Assembly: GCF_013249065.1 (NCBI RefSeq)
Contig: NZ_JABRWQ010000003.1
Location: 124,001-188,000 of the forward strand
Direction: 5' to 3'
DNA from: Winogradskyella litoriviva
GTDB taxonomy: Bacteria > Bacteroidota > Bacteroidia > Flavobacteriales > Flavobacteriaceae
DNA: 64,000 nt
Shown: positions 43,860-53,109 of the stretch, piece by piece
How positions within the stretch are numbered: the stretch's first letter is position 1
How the letters are laid out: each line of letters begins with the position of its first letter
Program-made: the position numbers and the translations under genes
The notes under the pieces: model-generated
Databases searched by the model: none
What the model was told of the DNA's origin: nothing
Seen by the model: only the letters and a program-made list of their open reading frames with translations

Positions 43860-46712
43860 TTACATTGATTTTTTTGAAAATTTAATCTGATATTTCCCTG
43901 AACCAAAAATCACAGCATCTTCTACAATCTCTAACGTATTTTGCTTTTTAAAGTCTTCAACCAGTTGATTGTTAATTTCTAGACTTTCAAGTTCTGAAGA
44001 TGTCACCATAAGTTTAGCTTTTGTATTGAATGGCACATTGAGATTTATAGCTAGGAGACCATTGTCTACTTTCCAGTCATTTTTTATATTACCATAAGGT
44101 GTTGGCACCGATACTTTTGTACTAGTTATTTCATTTGGGAATTCTGGGTCAACAACAAACAATTTATATCCAGGATGTATTTCAGAGGATTTAATACCAC
44201 CTAACGATTCATAAAAATAAGCCGCAAATCCACTATGCATTGGATGGTTTAACGAATTGGTTGGACCTTCCATTTTCTCCCACTCAAACTGACGTTCTGG
44301 CCAGGTTGTAAAACCAGAATTAATCACATAAGTTTGACTTGGAAAATCTGGTGTGGTTAATATTTGATAGGCTAAATCTGCTTTTCCGTAATTGGACAAA
44401 ACGGTGTAAATATAGCGGTTTCCATGTATCCCTGTGGAATGATGCCCTCCTTTAACTTCTACAATATTATAAGCTAATCCATTGACTACACTTTCAATTT
44501 TATCTTCTGGTACCATATTGAATTGTAATGCTTGGACAGTTGCTGTCTGACTTTGATACCATTGATAATTTGTATTAGGAATTTCAACTAAGAACTCTTT
44601 ATTAAATGCCATCTTTAACGCTTCTTTTTCTTGTTTCATTTTTGCTTCATAAACAGAGTCGTTATTCATTTTGGCAAAACGTTCCATAATCCCTAAAACG
44701 TCATAAAAATAAGCATTGGCTGAAATGATTGGGTCGCATTCCATAGCACTTGGATTATTTCTTCGATCCCAAAGTGGTGGACACCAATCTCCCATTCCGT
44801 CTTGCATAATACCATCTTCTCCTTTAAAATTTAAATAGAATTCAGTTAAGTTTTTCATGTCTACGTAATACTCTTTTACAATGGTATCATCTCCATAAAA
44901 CTTATAATTATACCACGGCAAATACATGGTAGCAACTCCCCAATCTATTTTAGCATAGGTCGATGTCCGTTTACCAGGTGCAATCATAGTAGGCACTTGA
45001 AAGTTAATTTCTGGGTTATTATGACCTTTAGTAGGTCGCATTTGTGTACGGATATCTTCCATGTATTTTTTATAGAAATCGTACATATCATAATTATACA
45101 ATGCATATTCGCAAAAAGCATGTGCATCGCCTAACCAACCGCATTTTTCACGATGCGGACAATCTTCGGGAATTCCATGAATATTATCTACAATGGTCCA
45201 TTTACTGATGCTGTGCATTTTATTAATTAATTCATCAGAAGAAGTAAAACTTCCAGTTTCTTTAATATCTGTAGCTACTAAAACAGCTTTAATCATTTTA
45301 GCATCTGGCTTTTTGGAAATTCCCGTAATTTTTGCATACCTAAATCCATGATAACTAAATTTAGGCTCCCAAGATTCTAAACCATCGCCCTTACAAATGT
45401 ATTTATAAACCTGTGCCATACCATTGGCACCACCACCAGTTGAACCTTGAAAAATATCTTTTCCGTTATTTAATAAAGCTTCAGTGGTGATTACTTCAAT
45501 CAACTGTCCTTCTTTTTCTTTAACATTGAGTTTTACCCAACCCGCAATATTTTGTCCGAAATCTACAATCCATTCTCCATCCGCACCTTTAAAGACATGT
45601 TGAGGTTCGAATTCTTTAAGCTTTTTAATAGGCGGAATTTGTTGAGCACTAATTTTCTTTAGTTTAGGTGACGCTTCTTTTGCATTTTCCCAGTTTTTAT
45701 CATCATAGTTAACCGTTGTCCAATCACCTAATTCATAGCGTGCATCGTAGGTGTCTCCTCCATAAATATTGTTAAATACAATTGGTCCTGTTGCTTCTTT
45801 CCAAGCCTCATCAGTATAGAAATCAGCTTCAGTTCCATCTTCATATTTTAGTTTAACTAAAAGCTTAACCGTTGGTGGACCGTATGCCAAATCCTTATTT
45901 GATTCTGGATCGCGTTTCCACGAAATATTTTGTCCGTAAAACCCGTTTCCTAAAATAATTCCGAAAGCATTCTTCCCTAATTTTAATTCTTCGGTAATAT
46001 CATAGTTGACATAATAAGCCTGCTTATCGTAGTTTGAAGGTGCAGGATCTAAAACATGGTCACCTACTTTTTCTCCATTTAGATACAATTCGTAATAGCC
46101 TAATCCGCAGATGTAAGCCTGAGCATTTTTTAGTTTTTTTTCAATATCTACCTCATTTCTAAAATAACTAGCCGCAAATCCATCAACAGGTTCTGGCTTT
46201 TGCATTCTCCCAGTTTTATAATCTCTAAAACGATGTTCTGAGGTTCTTGTGTCTTTATTTAAGGTAATCCATTTTGAAGCGCCCCAATTTTTAGAATCTA
46301 TCAATCCGGTTTGGAATGTTTGAACTTCCGACCAATTTGAGACAGCTTCAGTTTCATCCCAAATTTTAACTTTCCAGAAATAGGTTTTTAAGGCCTTTAT
46401 TGCTTTGCCTTTGTATTTTACAAAAGTTGATTTATCACTTTTTACTTTTTCAGAATTCCATACATCAGCTTCATTTTCATTTAATTTTTCTTCTGATGAT
46501 GCTATTAAAATATGATAGGCTGTTTGTGATTTATTGTAACCCTTAGCATCAACAAACCATGAAAAAAGCGGTTTACCTTCTATTGTTGATGGGTTTTCTT
46601 TTGAGTTTACTAATAATTTTTTAAATACTAGCGTATTGTTCTCCTTGCTATTATCTGCACATGAGAAAATAATAGCAAGTAATAACAGAAAGTAAATTTG
46701 ATATTTTGTCAT
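43860..46712 (-). CDS. GH78 alpha-L-rhamnosidase, lipoprotein
   Basis: A 950-residue lipoprotein (lipobox LLAIIFSC). GH78 domain order: N-terminal fibronectin-like domain (NPSTIEGKPLFSWFVD), rhamnosidase N domain (GFYGQNISWKRDPES), concanavalin-like domain, six-hairpin barrel, C-terminal sandwich. The catalytic motif is DCPHREKCGWLGDAH, one residue shorter than in the tandem GH78 pair, matching the other GH78 subtype in which the Asp after Gly is retained. The base is probably the Glu of TTWPERQFEW. It follows RhaT by 123 bp and is likely on the same transcript. It probably has a different linkage or aglycone preference from the tandem pair. Confidence 0.95.
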   Translation of the reverse strand: MTKYQIYFLLLLAIIFSCADNSKENNTLVFKKLLVNSKENPSTIEGKPLFSWFVDAKGYNKSQTAYHILIASSEEKLNENEADVWNSEKVKSDKSTFVKYKGKAIKALKTYFWKVKIWDETEAVSNWSEVQTFQTGLIDSKNWGASKWITLNKDTRTSEHRFRDYKTGRMQKPEPVDGFAASYFRNEVDIEKKLKNAQAYICGLGYYELYLNGEKVGDHVLDPAPSNYDKQAYYVNYDITEELKLGKNAFGIILGNGFYGQNISWKRDPESNKDLAYGPPTVKLLVKLKYEDGTEADFYTDEAWKEATGPIVFNNIYGGDTYDARYELGDWTTVNYDDKNWENAKEASPKLKKISAQQIPPIKKLKEFEPQHVFKGADGEWIVDFGQNIAGWVKLNVKEKEGQLIEVITTEALLNNGKDIFQGSTGGGANGMAQVYKYICKGDGLESWEPKFSYHGFRYAKITGISKKPDAKMIKAVLVATDIKETGSFTSSDELINKMHSISKWTIVDNIHGIPEDCPHREKCGWLGDAHAFCEYALYNYDMYDFYKKYMEDIRTQMRPTKGHNNPEINFQVPTMIAPGKRTSTYAKIDWGVATMYLPWYNYKFYGDDTIVKEYYVDMKNLTEFYLNFKGEDGIMQDGMGDWCPPLWDRRNNPSAMECDPIISANAYFYDVLGIMERFAKMNNDSVYEAKMKQEKEALKMAFNKEFLVEIPNTNYQWYQSQTATVQALQFNMVPEDKIESVVNGLAYNIVEVKGGHHSTGIHGNRYIYTVLSNYGKADLAYQILTTPDFPSQTYVINSGFTTWPERQFEWEKMEGPTNSLNHPMHSGFAAYFYESLGGIKSSEIHPGYKLFVVDPEFPNEITSTKVSVPTPYGNIKNDWKVDNGLLAINLNVPFNTKAKLMVTSSELESLEINNQLVEDFKKQNTLEIVEDAVIFGSGKYQIKFSKKSM

Positions 46713-46835
46713 TTTCTAAACTATTTTTCTAAGACATTAAAAATTATGATAAGCTCAAAGTTTTACTTTCTAGCACTCTAATTGAAAACTTTCCTGAAAT
46801 TTGATATTTGAAACGCTATTTATAATAATAATCAA

Positions 46836-47888
46836 CTATAAAGAATTACCAATACCTACCAACACTACAGATAAAAGAATTACTACAATTCCGGCTGTTA
46901 TAGTCCATTTGGTTTTTTTAGCCACACCTTTCCATTCTTTACGATAAACACCCCAAAGATTGGCTGTTAAAATAATGGTTGACATGTGCAAAATCCAAGA
47001 ACTTGCACCACTACCTAATTTACTTTCACCCATACCATAAAAGAAGAATTGAAGAAACCAAATGGTGCCTGCCAATGCAGAAAACAAAATGTTATTTCTA
47101 ATAGGTGTACTCTTATTTGTAAAATCTTTGTAAGACTTATTTTTAATGCTTAATATGGTTGTCCAAACTAAATTGGTTAATAAACCTCCCCACAGAATAA
47201 CAACAAAAGTGACGTTATTAGCAAATAAATGATCATAACCTGCTTCTACAGCTGCATCTGCCAATGGTTTTCCTGACTCTATCCCAAAACTAAAAAATGA
47301 ACTTAAAATTCCTGAAAGAACGGCAACAATCAAACCTTTGACAAGATTAAATTCTAATACACTTTCCTTTTTTTCTTCATCAGAAAGTTCTTTTTCTTTT
47401 AACATACCTGCTCTTCCAGAAAGCCCAATACCTATGAGACAAACTAAAACACCTAGTAATACAATTTGACCTCCTGAAGACCCTAGCATATCTGTAAAAG
47501 AAACTTTGCCTTCTTGTGGATTAAAATTATAGTAAATAGAAGGCACAATAGCACCAAATGCAGCACAAAAGCCAAGTACAACAGAATTACCTAACGACAT
47601 CCCTAAATAACGTACTCCTAATCCATAAGTTAAACCTCCTACACCCCAAAGCAAACCCATTAAAAAAGTAAACCCTACGATAGTACTAGAACCAGCAGCA
47701 ATAATATCTAAAAATCCTGGCACGGTTAAATAGGCTGCTATAGGTGGTACAATTAACCATGACATCAATCCTCCAATCATCCAATAACTCTCCCATGCCC
47801 AACCTTTAACTTTATTGAAAGGCATATAAAAACTACCAGAGGCTATACCTCCTAACGAATGAAATATTACTCCTAATAATGCTTGCAT
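46836..47888 (-). CDS. rhaT: L-rhamnose/proton symporter
   Basis: A 350-residue inner-membrane protein made almost wholly of hydrophobic helices (about ten). The start MQALLGVIFHSLGGIASGSFYM and the segments KGWAWESYWMIGG, YLGMSLGNSVVLG and FLQFFFYGMGESKLG are characteristic of RhaT, which imports L-rhamnose with a proton. It is the first gene of its unit, behind operator O7, and the only sugar transporter in the window. No SusC/D pair is present, so outer-membrane import must be encoded elsewhere. It is expected to take up rhamnose released in the periplasm by the GH78 and GH106 enzymes. Confidence 0.96.
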   Translation of the reverse strand: MQALLGVIFHSLGGIASGSFYMPFNKVKGWAWESYWMIGGLMSWLIVPPIAAYLTVPGFLDIIAAGSSTIVGFTFLMGLLWGVGGLTYGLGVRYLGMSLGNSVVLGFCAAFGAIVPSIYYNFNPQEGKVSFTDMLGSSGGQIVLLGVLVCLIGIGLSGRAGMLKEKELSDEEKKESVLEFNLVKGLIVAVLSGILSSFFSFGIESGKPLADAAVEAGYDHLFANNVTFVVILWGGLLTNLVWTTILSIKNKSYKDFTNKSTPIRNNILFSALAGTIWFLQFFFYGMGESKLGSGASSWILHMSTIILTANLWGVYRKEWKGVAKKTKWTITAGIVVILLSVVLVGIGNSL

Positions 47889-47918
47889 ATTTACTTTTTT
47901 AAATTTTTATCTGAGGTT

Positions 47919-47963
47919 CTAAATTAAACTTTGAAAAACACTAAACTGTCCTGTTGTATCATG
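47919..47963 (-). promoter_or_regulatory. Locus operator O7 with -7 box, upstream of rhaT
   Basis: On the coding strand, CATGATA-CAA-CAGGACA (47963-47947), 20 nt, then TAATTTAG (47926-47919). Each repeat has one change from the consensus. The leader to the rhaT ATG is about 25 nt. A weak 6-bp hairpin (48001-48019) lies between this site and the stop of the preceding sulfatase. Confidence 0.7.
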
Positions 47964-48054
47964 ACAGAAACATCTGTTTATATTTGCCATGCAATTAGAC
48001 AAGCTATCTTTATTAGCTTATTAATTACTAATCCTAATAAATACTCTAGATTAA

Positions 48055-49461
48055 TTAAAGATTTAATTGATTATTGTTGAAATTTATATAATCTGGATTT
48101 TTAGTATTTGGAATTGGTGCATTGGTATCTTCCCACCATTTTTTTAGAAGACTTAAAAGTTCTTCTACTTTTTCAGGATATGTTTCCGCAAGATTATTTT
48201 TTTCTCCAATATCTTCAGATAAATTAAACAACTCTACCTCATCGGATTCAAAATAATAATGAAGTTTCCAATCTCCTTTTCTTACCACAGAGCCTGGACG
48301 CGTTCTAAACAAAGGATCACGATTTTCATTATCACTTTCATTATACGCTTCTAAATAAATAGGAAAATGCCAAAATAAAGGACGTTCAAACTCCTGAACT
48401 TCTTCTTCTAAAACGGGTGCTAAATTATCTCCATCTAACTGAAGTGTACTAGCATCAACTCCTGCATATTGTAATACCGTTGGAAAAATATCTAAATTCG
48501 TTATGGGAACATCACTTTTAATATTTGGTTGAATCTTACCATTTAATACAAAGAAAAAAGGCTCTCTAATACCACCTTCATAATAGCTTCCTTTTCCTGC
48601 TCTTAATGGTTTTTGTTTGGTAATTCCATACAAACCGCCATTATCTGAAGTAAAAACAATAAGTGTATTCTCAAAAAGATCTCTTTCCTTTAATTTTTTG
48701 ATGAGTAGCCCAATATTTCTATCTAAATTATCTACCATTGAAGCATATTCAGCATTACCTTGACCTTGCCAAGGTGATTTTTTTTCATATTTAGGTACAA
48801 TACTATCTACCGCCATTATTGGCACATGTACCGCATAAGGCGAATAGTTCAAATAAAACGGGTTTTGAACGGTATCTACAAACTTTAAGGCATTTTCCAT
48901 CACTAAATCAGTCAAATATTGGCTATTTCCCTTTTCTATCTTCACATTTTTATAAGGTGGATAATAGCTTTTAGGTAACCCATTGTGTCCACCACCAATA
49001 TTCACATCAAAACCATATTCTAGAGGATTATCACTTAAATGCCACTTTCCTGCATGACAGGTAAGATATCCGTTTTCTTGTAAAACCTGAGGCAATATTT
49101 TGTGTTTTGGAGATAACGTATGTGTGTTTTTTATGGGAATTATTTTTCTATCTTCAGATTTCCCTCTTGTTGAAGGGCTTACTGTATAAATACCATGACG
49201 TGGTGCCCATTGTCCAGTCATTAAATTGGCTCTACTTGGTGCACAATTAGAGGCAGAAGCATAGCCATTTGTAAACACCACACCTAAACTAGATAGGTAA
49301 TCTATATTAGGGGTTTCGTAATATTCGCTTCCCATAAAGCCAACATCTTTCCAGCCCATATCATCAACATTTATAATAATAATATTTGGTGCTACATCAT
49401 CTTTTTTAGTGTTACAAGCAACTAAAAGAAACAGTAGAATGAATAAGGGAAATAGTCGCAT
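48055..49461 (-). CDS. S1 family sulfatase (arylsulfatase A-like), lipoprotein
   Basis: A 468-residue sulfatase with lipobox LLFLLVAC. The metal site is NVDDMGWKDVG, the maturation motif CAPSR at Cys73 (then ANLMTGQWAPRHGI) and the second metal site FTSDNGGLYG. AGKWHLSDNPLEYGFD and AVHVPI are of the arylsulfatase A type. It is most like the sulfatase at 36944 among those here. It is the last gene of the five-gene unit starting with the Tat-exported protein, 80 bp after the GH106 stop. Sulfate position not assignable. Confidence 0.93.
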   Translation of the reverse strand: MRLFPLFILLFLLVACNTKKDDVAPNIIIINVDDMGWKDVGFMGSEYYETPNIDYLSSLGVVFTNGYASASNCAPSRANLMTGQWAPRHGIYTVSPSTRGKSEDRKIIPIKNTHTLSPKHKILPQVLQENGYLTCHAGKWHLSDNPLEYGFDVNIGGGHNGLPKSYYPPYKNVKIEKGNSQYLTDLVMENALKFVDTVQNPFYLNYSPYAVHVPIMAVDSIVPKYEKKSPWQGQGNAEYASMVDNLDRNIGLLIKKLKERDLFENTLIVFTSDNGGLYGITKQKPLRAGKGSYYEGGIREPFFFVLNGKIQPNIKSDVPITNLDIFPTVLQYAGVDASTLQLDGDNLAPVLEEEVQEFERPLFWHFPIYLEAYNESDNENRDPLFRTRPGSVVRKGDWKLHYYFESDEVELFNLSEDIGEKNNLAETYPEKVEELLSLLKKWWEDTNAPIPNTKNPDYINFNNNQLNL

Positions 49462-49541
49462 TATGTTTTAGTTTTTACAAGTTTGTTAAAGGTTATTAAA
49501 AATAGTTTTAAAATCAAATTCAATTGATTTTATTTAAATTA

Positions 49542-52500
49542 TTACAGTGTTTTCCTTTTATAAACCACAATTTTTACTGGTCCCAATAAACCCGATAGCA
49601 ACAATTTTGAATCCTTATGCCAATGTTTAAATGCAGCAAGTGTTCCACGCTCGCTTGGACGTTCAGCATTGTTTAAAAGCCACTCTGGCCATTGTTTTAT
49701 ATGCGGTCCTTTCCGCTCATAATCGAGCGGTAATTGCTCATCACCAATTAATCTATTAGGCCAAAGATTAGTAATTTTTACCTCTAGTGTATTACTACCT
49801 TTTACAACTGCATTATCAATGTTAACAATAAAAGGAGCTTTCCATAATATTCCTAGATTTTTTCCATTGAGAATCACTTCTGCGATTACCTTAACATTAC
49901 CTAAATCTAATTCTAAAGAATAACTCGGTTTAATGAGATTTGAAGGGATTTGAAACTCCTTTTTATAGCTAGCTGTCCCTGAAAAATAACAAATATCGTC
50001 TTCTAAAACATCTGACCATGAAATTAATTTCTTAAAAGTTTTATCTAAAACGACTTTATCTTTTAGAGGAAAACTCACATTCCAATCTCCTGTCAATTCA
50101 ATAGGTTCTGGTACTGATTTTACTTTCAACTTTTTGGTTTTTCCATTTGAAGATTCATAGGTTATTTGACCAGCAAAAGGTGTAACCAAATTTACTTCAC
50201 CTTCTTTAAATACTAATTTTGGCTCTGATGTTGGTTGATTTAATTTTAATAAACCACCATCGGAGACAGTAACAATTTTCTCTTCGTCATCAGTTGTGAA
50301 AATAACGCGTAAGGCTTTCTTTGTCTTAATCTCTTTTCCTTCAAGGAAACTGTCATTTACTGGAATTTCATATACTCCAGAAGTCACCATTGATTTTACT
50401 TTTTCAGTGACATCAAAAACAGGTTTGTTTGGAGGAATGCCATCAACACCTCTTGCAAATTTTCCAAAAGCAGCTTTCAAGATTTCTAATTTACCGTTAA
50501 CAGGAGCATCAATTTCTAGCCATTCTTTTTCCATGGCATTTTTTTCGAATATCTCTTCTCCTGCTTTATATTGAATGCGTAATTCCTTTTTGTAACCAGG
50601 AGCAGGATCACTTTTAGAAAGCTCCCTTGTAGCGTGAATATTTAATCCATTTTTTTGAATCTTGTTTGCAACTACTTCTGTTATATCAACCAAACCATCA
50701 GGCAAAAATGTTCCGTATTCGGCTTTAATAATTTTCAAGTTTGAAAGAGGTTTTATCACTGGGTTTTTCAATTTCATTTCAGCATTAACAATATGTTGTT
50801 CGGAAAGTATCGGATTTCTAAAAACAACAAATACAGAACCTTCGGACTCAAAGGAAATTGACACTGTTGTAGTACCATCATCATTTTTCTGCCATATTGT
50901 GGCTTTAGTTATTTCTCCAGTTTCAGCATTCCAAAACTCAGGTTGTTTTTCTGATACTCGAAAACGACAGGCTAACTCTCGACGTTCTTTTTTAGAATTT
51001 ACCACAAAATAAATGTCGGTATCTTCTGTTTTTCTGTGAATAAAATCTACAGATTCACGACGTCCTTCTTCAATTGAAAAGTCAGGAGGCAGTGTTCCAT
51101 TCTTCAAAACATCTAGAATTGAATTCTTTTTTATAAAACCTTTATCCCATAATTTATTAGCCGTTTGTTCAACACCTTCATCACAGTCAGGATATTTTTT
51201 AAGACTTGGTGATTTGTTAGGTTTAGAACCAATAACTATCGCTCCATTCAGAGCCAGTTCTTCAATTTTAGTAAGAGTTTTAGGTGTTATCCACTCGGTT
51301 GAAGGCAATACCAAGGCTTGATATTTTTCACCTACAGATGTAAAAATTAAACCTTCCTTAACTGTTAATGAGCTTATTTTGTTAGACCCTATCACATCAT
51401 AATCATATCCTAATGCTTTTATTTCTGGCATTAAAAGTGCATCATTGGGAGATGCTTCTCCTGTAAATACCAATACATCAGCTACAGAGGTGCCTTGTTG
51501 TAATAAAAACTGACCTCTACTAATATAATCCACAAAGGGTTTGCTTTGGTTCCACCACGTATTTAAGCGATTAAAGTCGGTTCCAAAAACCTGCAAAGTC
51601 AACCCAGGACCTACATCCCAAGGTTGATGCACATAACTATGAAAAACAAAACGATTAATCCCTTGTGCCCATGCTAAATCTCCCATGGCTTTAAGCGTAC
51701 TTGGATGCTGATCCCAACCTCCCATTCCTGTAAAAGACTCTGCCTCAGCAATGGGGTTTCCATTTAATTTGGCAATTGAGGCCACAAATTTAGGAGAGTC
51801 AAAAAAGGCAAGGCTTCCGCTCCAGAACTCTGACATAACCATATCTGCGGCTTCACCCACTTGCATATTATCAAAAGGTCCCCAATAAGGTTCAATAGAA
51901 AGTAACATGTTGTTTTTGTGGCTGAGTTCAGCAAAACGTCCATAATAATTTTCAGCGATTAAATCACCTATGGTGCGACGGAAATCCCAAAGAAATCGTT
52001 CTGTTTCTTCTCCACTCTCGATATAATAACCAGCCAAAGCTGGTAAATATGAATAACAATCATAAGAACGAAGTGTTTTAAATTCTTCAGCGAAATTAGA
52101 AGTCCAGTTTGTGGTACCTACTTCATAACTATCAATATGACATCTTTTTACAGTGGTACCAATTAGCGTATCTAACTTTTTTAGTATAGGCTTAATGCTG
52201 CCATCCCAAAATACATCAACCGCTTGTTTATTCATTTTATCACATTCTAAACCACTACCACCATCACTTGGAAAACGATTCATTTCACCTGTAGGTGTAT
52301 GTCCTATTCTTAAAATAACCCACTCGCCTGAAGGTGCATTCCATTCTAAAAGACCTTCACTATTAAGCTTCGATGTTAAATCAATAATGTCTCCTTTTTT
52401 TACTACTGCCAAATCAGAAATAGTTTTATCATCAGGGTTTAAATGACTACGAACTTTATGAGAAAGCGTTTTTATTTCTAATTCATCAATACGAACATCA

Positions 52501-53060
52501 CTCTTGGGTTTTGGAAAAGCTAGAATAGCTATATCCTTGTAGTACCCTAATTTGGTTTTAGGTTGTTCTAACTTACCTTTAAACATTGTAGCTCCCTCAT
52601 GTATTGTTTCTACATAAACTAGCTCTTGCATAGCGTATTCTGGAGTAATAGAAGGCCCACCAGATGAGGACCAACCAGCACCATTATGAAAACCTAAGTC
52701 AAGCCCCAAACGTTGTGCTTCCAATCCAGCATAGTTAAAGATTTCTAGCCATTCTGGACTTAAATAAGGCGCCACACCTTCAGGATTTCCCAAACTCACA
52801 TTAAAAAGAATTGCGCCTTGAATGCCTACATTTTTCATGGCCTCTAAATCGGCGGTTATCCCCTTTTTTGTTACGTTTCCATTAATCCAAAACCAAATGG
52901 TTTGTGGCTTTGCACTTGTTGGAGGGTTCTGAAAATCCTGTTCCAATGGTGTACTTTGAGCTTGTATAACTGATACAAAAAAACTCAGCGTTAACGTTAT
53001 AAAAATGGTTTTACGAACTATACTTCTAATTTTATTATGGATTACTTGATTGCTTGACAT
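49542..53060 (-). CDS. GH106 alpha-L-rhamnosidase
   Basis: An 1172-residue exported protein; a charged N-terminus precedes the hydrophobic core IFITLTLSFFVSVIQAQ. GH106 motifs occur in order: TIWFWINGNVTKKGI, GFHNGAGWSSSGGPS, HIDSYEVGTTNWT, SIEPYWGPFDN, AEAESFTGMGGWDQ and FVFHSYVHQPWD. The C-terminal sandwich domains end in LDLGNVKVIAEVILNGKN. It is a clear paralogue of the gene at 10985-14473, colinear throughout, and it sits in a unit with the sugar isomerase and GH78-CBM32. It is expected to remove alpha-linked rhamnose from oligosaccharides. Keeping two colinear paralogues suggests different acceptor or sulfation preference. Confidence 0.92.
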   Translation of the reverse strand: MSSNQVIHNKIRSIVRKTIFITLTLSFFVSVIQAQSTPLEQDFQNPPTSAKPQTIWFWINGNVTKKGITADLEAMKNVGIQGAILFNVSLGNPEGVAPYLSPEWLEIFNYAGLEAQRLGLDLGFHNGAGWSSSGGPSITPEYAMQELVYVETIHEGATMFKGKLEQPKTKLGYYKDIAILAFPKPKSDVRIDELEIKTLSHKVRSHLNPDDKTISDLAVVKKGDIIDLTSKLNSEGLLEWNAPSGEWVILRIGHTPTGEMNRFPSDGGSGLECDKMNKQAVDVFWDGSIKPILKKLDTLIGTTVKRCHIDSYEVGTTNWTSNFAEEFKTLRSYDCYSYLPALAGYYIESGEETERFLWDFRRTIGDLIAENYYGRFAELSHKNNMLLSIEPYWGPFDNMQVGEAADMVMSEFWSGSLAFFDSPKFVASIAKLNGNPIAEAESFTGMGGWDQHPSTLKAMGDLAWAQGINRFVFHSYVHQPWDVGPGLTLQVFGTDFNRLNTWWNQSKPFVDYISRGQFLLQQGTSVADVLVFTGEASPNDALLMPEIKALGYDYDVIGSNKISSLTVKEGLIFTSVGEKYQALVLPSTEWITPKTLTKIEELALNGAIVIGSKPNKSPSLKKYPDCDEGVEQTANKLWDKGFIKKNSILDVLKNGTLPPDFSIEEGRRESVDFIHRKTEDTDIYFVVNSKKERRELACRFRVSEKQPEFWNAETGEITKATIWQKNDDGTTTVSISFESEGSVFVVFRNPILSEQHIVNAEMKLKNPVIKPLSNLKIIKAEYGTFLPDGLVDITEVVANKIQKNGLNIHATRELSKSDPAPGYKKELRIQYKAGEEIFEKNAMEKEWLEIDAPVNGKLEILKAAFGKFARGVDGIPPNKPVFDVTEKVKSMVTSGVYEIPVNDSFLEGKEIKTKKALRVIFTTDDEEKIVTVSDGGLLKLNQPTSEPKLVFKEGEVNLVTPFAGQITYESSNGKTKKLKVKSVPEPIELTGDWNVSFPLKDKVVLDKTFKKLISWSDVLEDDICYFSGTASYKKEFQIPSNLIKPSYSLELDLGNVKVIAEVILNGKNLGILWKAPFIVNIDNAVVKGSNTLEVKITNLWPNRLIGDEQLPLDYERKGPHIKQWPEWLLNNAERPSERGTLAAFKHWHKDSKLLLSGLLGPVKIVVYKRKTL

Positions 53061-53109
53061 ATAATGTAATTATTGAATAAGTATTTTTCGATTAAAAACC
53101 AATGACATG

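Noticed and set aside
46780..46810. A CAGGAAA with nearby AATATCAAAT before the GH78 at 43860, resembling a tenth operator.
   Set aside because: The distal repeat does not match and no TAnnTTT box lies 20 nt away; treated as chance.
48001..48019. AAGCTA/TAGCTT hairpin after the sulfatase at 48055 as a terminator.
   Set aside because: Only 6 bp with a 7-nt loop and no U-run on the minus strand.
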